Positions 6,516 through 7,526 of a DNA stretch of 7,526 bases are shown one piece after another (the first letter of the stretch is position 1; each line of letters starts with the position of its first letter). Location: contig SMWC01000103.1 in NCBI GenBank assembly GCA_004357505.1, positions 1-7,526 on the forward strand, written 5' to 3'. Position numbers and translations under genes: made by a program. Below the pieces are notes generated by a model. It saw only the letters and a list, made by a program, of their open reading frames with translations. It did not search any database and had not been told where the DNA came from. Source of the stretch: Gammaproteobacteria bacterium. GTDB taxonomy: Bacteria > Pseudomonadota > Gammaproteobacteria > Steroidobacterales > Rariloculaceae.

Positions 6516-7214
6516 TTAGAGCGGCCGCAGCTGCACTGCACGGAATCTGATCAAGCCGCCGTTGTTCTGCAATGCGAAAGGCCCGGAGGGATGCGTGTCG
6601 TCCTCGAAGTCCGCCGTGACCGTACCATTCAGCGTTACAACGATGTGTGTGCCTTCAGCGACAATGTCGTAACTATTCCATTTCCCGCCAGTTTCCAGAG
6701 TCGCCATCGGCGGATGGCGGTTAACGATTGCGCCAGTTCGATTATCCGGATCTTCGTTTTGGTCGAAGATATTGATTTCGTAGCAGTTCGTAGCGCTGAC
6801 GGCAACGGGATCGTCGCAGCGGATAAAGATACCGCTGTTGGCTTCGGGGCTCGGCCAGAACTCGACCTGCAGACGGAAGTCAGTGTACCAGCCCTTGCTG
6901 ACTAGAAAGCTCCCCGTATAACCATCCGCTTCCACATAATCGTCGATGATGTTCCATTGGGCGTCGCCCACCGGATCGAAGCTGGTCAGGTCGTGGCCGG
7001 CGAATAGCACAACCCAGTTTGCCTCGCTCAGCAGCGATGCCTGGGTCGTGGTCAGCGGCTCGACCGCAGCGGCTGGCGAGACGGTGACGGGCGGCGCCTG
7101 TTCGACCGCGCCTGCAACCGGGGGCGAGTCTTCTGCGGACATATCGTCCGCGTTCTGGCATGCGGCGAGCGCGAGGCCTGAAAAAATGCTGGCGGCGATT
7201 GATAGACCCTTCAT
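6516..7214 (-). CDS. DUF1080 (3-keto-disaccharide hydrolase-like) lipoprotein
   Basis: A 232-aa lipoprotein. Residues 1-18 are a signal with lipobox L-A-A-C (Cys19). Residues 20-65 form a low-complexity Ala/Pro/Val linker, and about 66-232 form a single concanavalin-like beta-sandwich domain of the DUF1080 family. Visible hallmarks are VVLFAGHDLTSFD (68-80), FRLQVEFW (113-120), NSGIFIR (126-132), YEINIFD (145-151), the W-N-S-Y-D strand (179-183) and the closing GPFALQNNGGLIRFRAVQL. Some family members hydrolyse 3-keto-glycosides; others have no known activity, so a substrate cannot be named. Cys133 and Cys144 could form a disulfide. AGGAG (7221-7225) sits 6 nt before the ATG. It lies between an aldo/keto reductase gene and the DUF4159 gene, all on the same strand. 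Confidence 0.93.
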   Translation of the reverse strand: MKGLSIAASIFSGLALAACQNADDMSAEDSPPVAGAVEQAPPVTVSPAAAVEPLTTTQASLLSEANWVVLFAGHDLTSFDPVGDAQWNIIDDYVEADGYTGSFLVSKGWYTDFRLQVEFWPSPEANSGIFIRCDDPVAVSATNCYEINIFDQNEDPDNRTGAIVNRHPPMATLETGGKWNSYDIVAEGTHIVVTLNGTVTADFEDDTHPSGPFALQNNGGLIRFRAVQLRPL

Positions 7215-7220
7215 GTCGAT

Positions 7221-7225
7221 CTCCT
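7221..7225 (-). promoter_or_regulatory. Ribosome binding site of the DUF1080 lipoprotein gene
   Basis: A perfect AGGAG on the minus strand lies 6 nt upstream of the ATG at 7214. It fixes the start so that the protein begins with a standard lipoprotein signal. Confidence 0.7.
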
Positions 7226-7364
7226 GACGGCTTGTTCTTCGATACGGCGGGCGCGTTCTTGGACGGATGTCAGCGAATACCCCCGATACGCCTCAGGTAA
7301 GCATACACGACGCGATTGGCGAACACGATGCGCTGTCTAGGCTCGTGGCCGGCCGGCTCTTCTA

Positions 7365-7526
7365 CTAGGCCGCGGGCAGTGCGTCGACGAGCTCCTCCAT
7401 GCGTCGTCGCATTGCTGCATCAGGAAGTCGGCCTATGGCACCACCCAGGTTGTCTACCATATTGGCAGGCTTGCTCGTACTCGGCGTCATTACCGTGACG
7501 GCGGGATTGGCGGCGATATATTTCAG
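7365..7526 (-). CDS. Aldo/keto reductase, C-terminal 53 residues only (runs off the right edge)
   Basis: No start codon lies inside the window for this frame, which enters from the right edge and is open to two tandem TAG stops (7365-7367, then 7362-7364). The 53 residues read as the end of an aldo/keto reductase: NPAVTVMTPSTSKP, then the M-x-D-N-L-G helix start, GRLPDAAMRRRMEELV and a short tail. In this family the segment after the last barrel strand binds the NADPH 2'-phosphate and adenine (here around Ser-Lys-Pro and Asp-Asn). The enzymes reduce carbonyl groups of sugars, aldehydes or steroids in an NAD(P)H-dependent way; the substrate cannot be told from this piece. A 150-nt gap separates it from the DUF1080 gene on the same strand. 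Confidence 0.85.
   Translation of the reverse strand: MKYIAANPAVTVMTPSTSKPANMVDNLGGAIGRLPDAAMRRRMEELVDALPAA

Noticed and set aside
7348..7361. GC-rich palindrome GCCGGCCGGC after the aldo/keto reductase stop.
   Set aside because: There is no loop and no T-tract; short GC palindromes are expected by chance in DNA of this composition.
7270..7417. Minus-strand open frame of 49 codons past the aldo/keto reductase stops, ending in a protein-like stretch (FANRVVYAYLRRIGGIR).
   Set aside because: It has no convincing start, overlaps the reductase end in another frame and matches no family I know. It could be a remnant, but the evidence is too thin to call.
7435..7526. Plus-strand partial frame with a good AGGAA site (7422-7426) and a hydrophobic N-terminus resembling a membrane protein start (alternative ATG at 7399).
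   Set aside because: The opposite strand over the same bases reads as a clear aldo/keto reductase C-terminus, so the hydrophobic frame is its shadow.

Overview
The window holds two gene blocks that face each other. Rightward (+) from the left edge: the end of an azurin gene, then a complete heme-copper cytochrome c oxidase operon. Its order is subunit II fused to two cytochrome c domains, subunit I, a divergent subunit III paralog, a canonical subunit III, a small subunit IV, and an unrecognised 90-aa membrane protein (about 1-5641). Leftward (-) from the right edge: the C-terminus of an aldo/keto reductase, a DUF1080 (3-keto-disaccharide hydrolase-like) lipoprotein, and a DUF4159 exported protein (about 7526-5709). 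The two blocks converge at about 5642-5708. Genes are tightly packed and no gene-free stretch exceeds 220 nt. I saw no tRNA, rRNA, CRISPR array or insertion sequence.

The window suggests an aerobic, Gram-negative bacterium, most likely a proteobacterium. The reasons are the azurin (typical of gamma- and betaproteobacteria), the lipoprotein and exported-protein signals, and the fairly high GC with consistent codon use. A gammaproteobacterium is my best guess, but this is inference from family distribution.

How the genes work together: subunit I carries the heme a, heme a3 and CuB ligands and both proton-channel entrance residues of an A1-type oxidase. Subunit II has the CuA ligands and then two CxxCH heme domains, so electrons can pass through tethered cytochromes into CuA. 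The azurin just upstream is a plausible soluble periplasmic donor. Having two subunit III-like genes behind subunits II and I resembles the alternative coxMNOP-type oxidase clusters described in rhizobia, as far as I recall. Heme A synthesis and copper-insertion genes (CtaA, CtaB, CtaG, Sco, SURF1) are not in the window.

The minus-strand block (aldo/keto reductase, DUF1080, DUF4159) looks like a separate unit. A role in carbohydrate or envelope metabolism is possible but unproven. The points most worth a second look are the gapless tandem heme domains on subunit II, the His-to-Ser change at the Mg/Mn site and the altered D-channel serines in subunit I, the first subunit III paralog without its conserved acidic residues, and the small acidic-tailed membrane protein that ends the operon.
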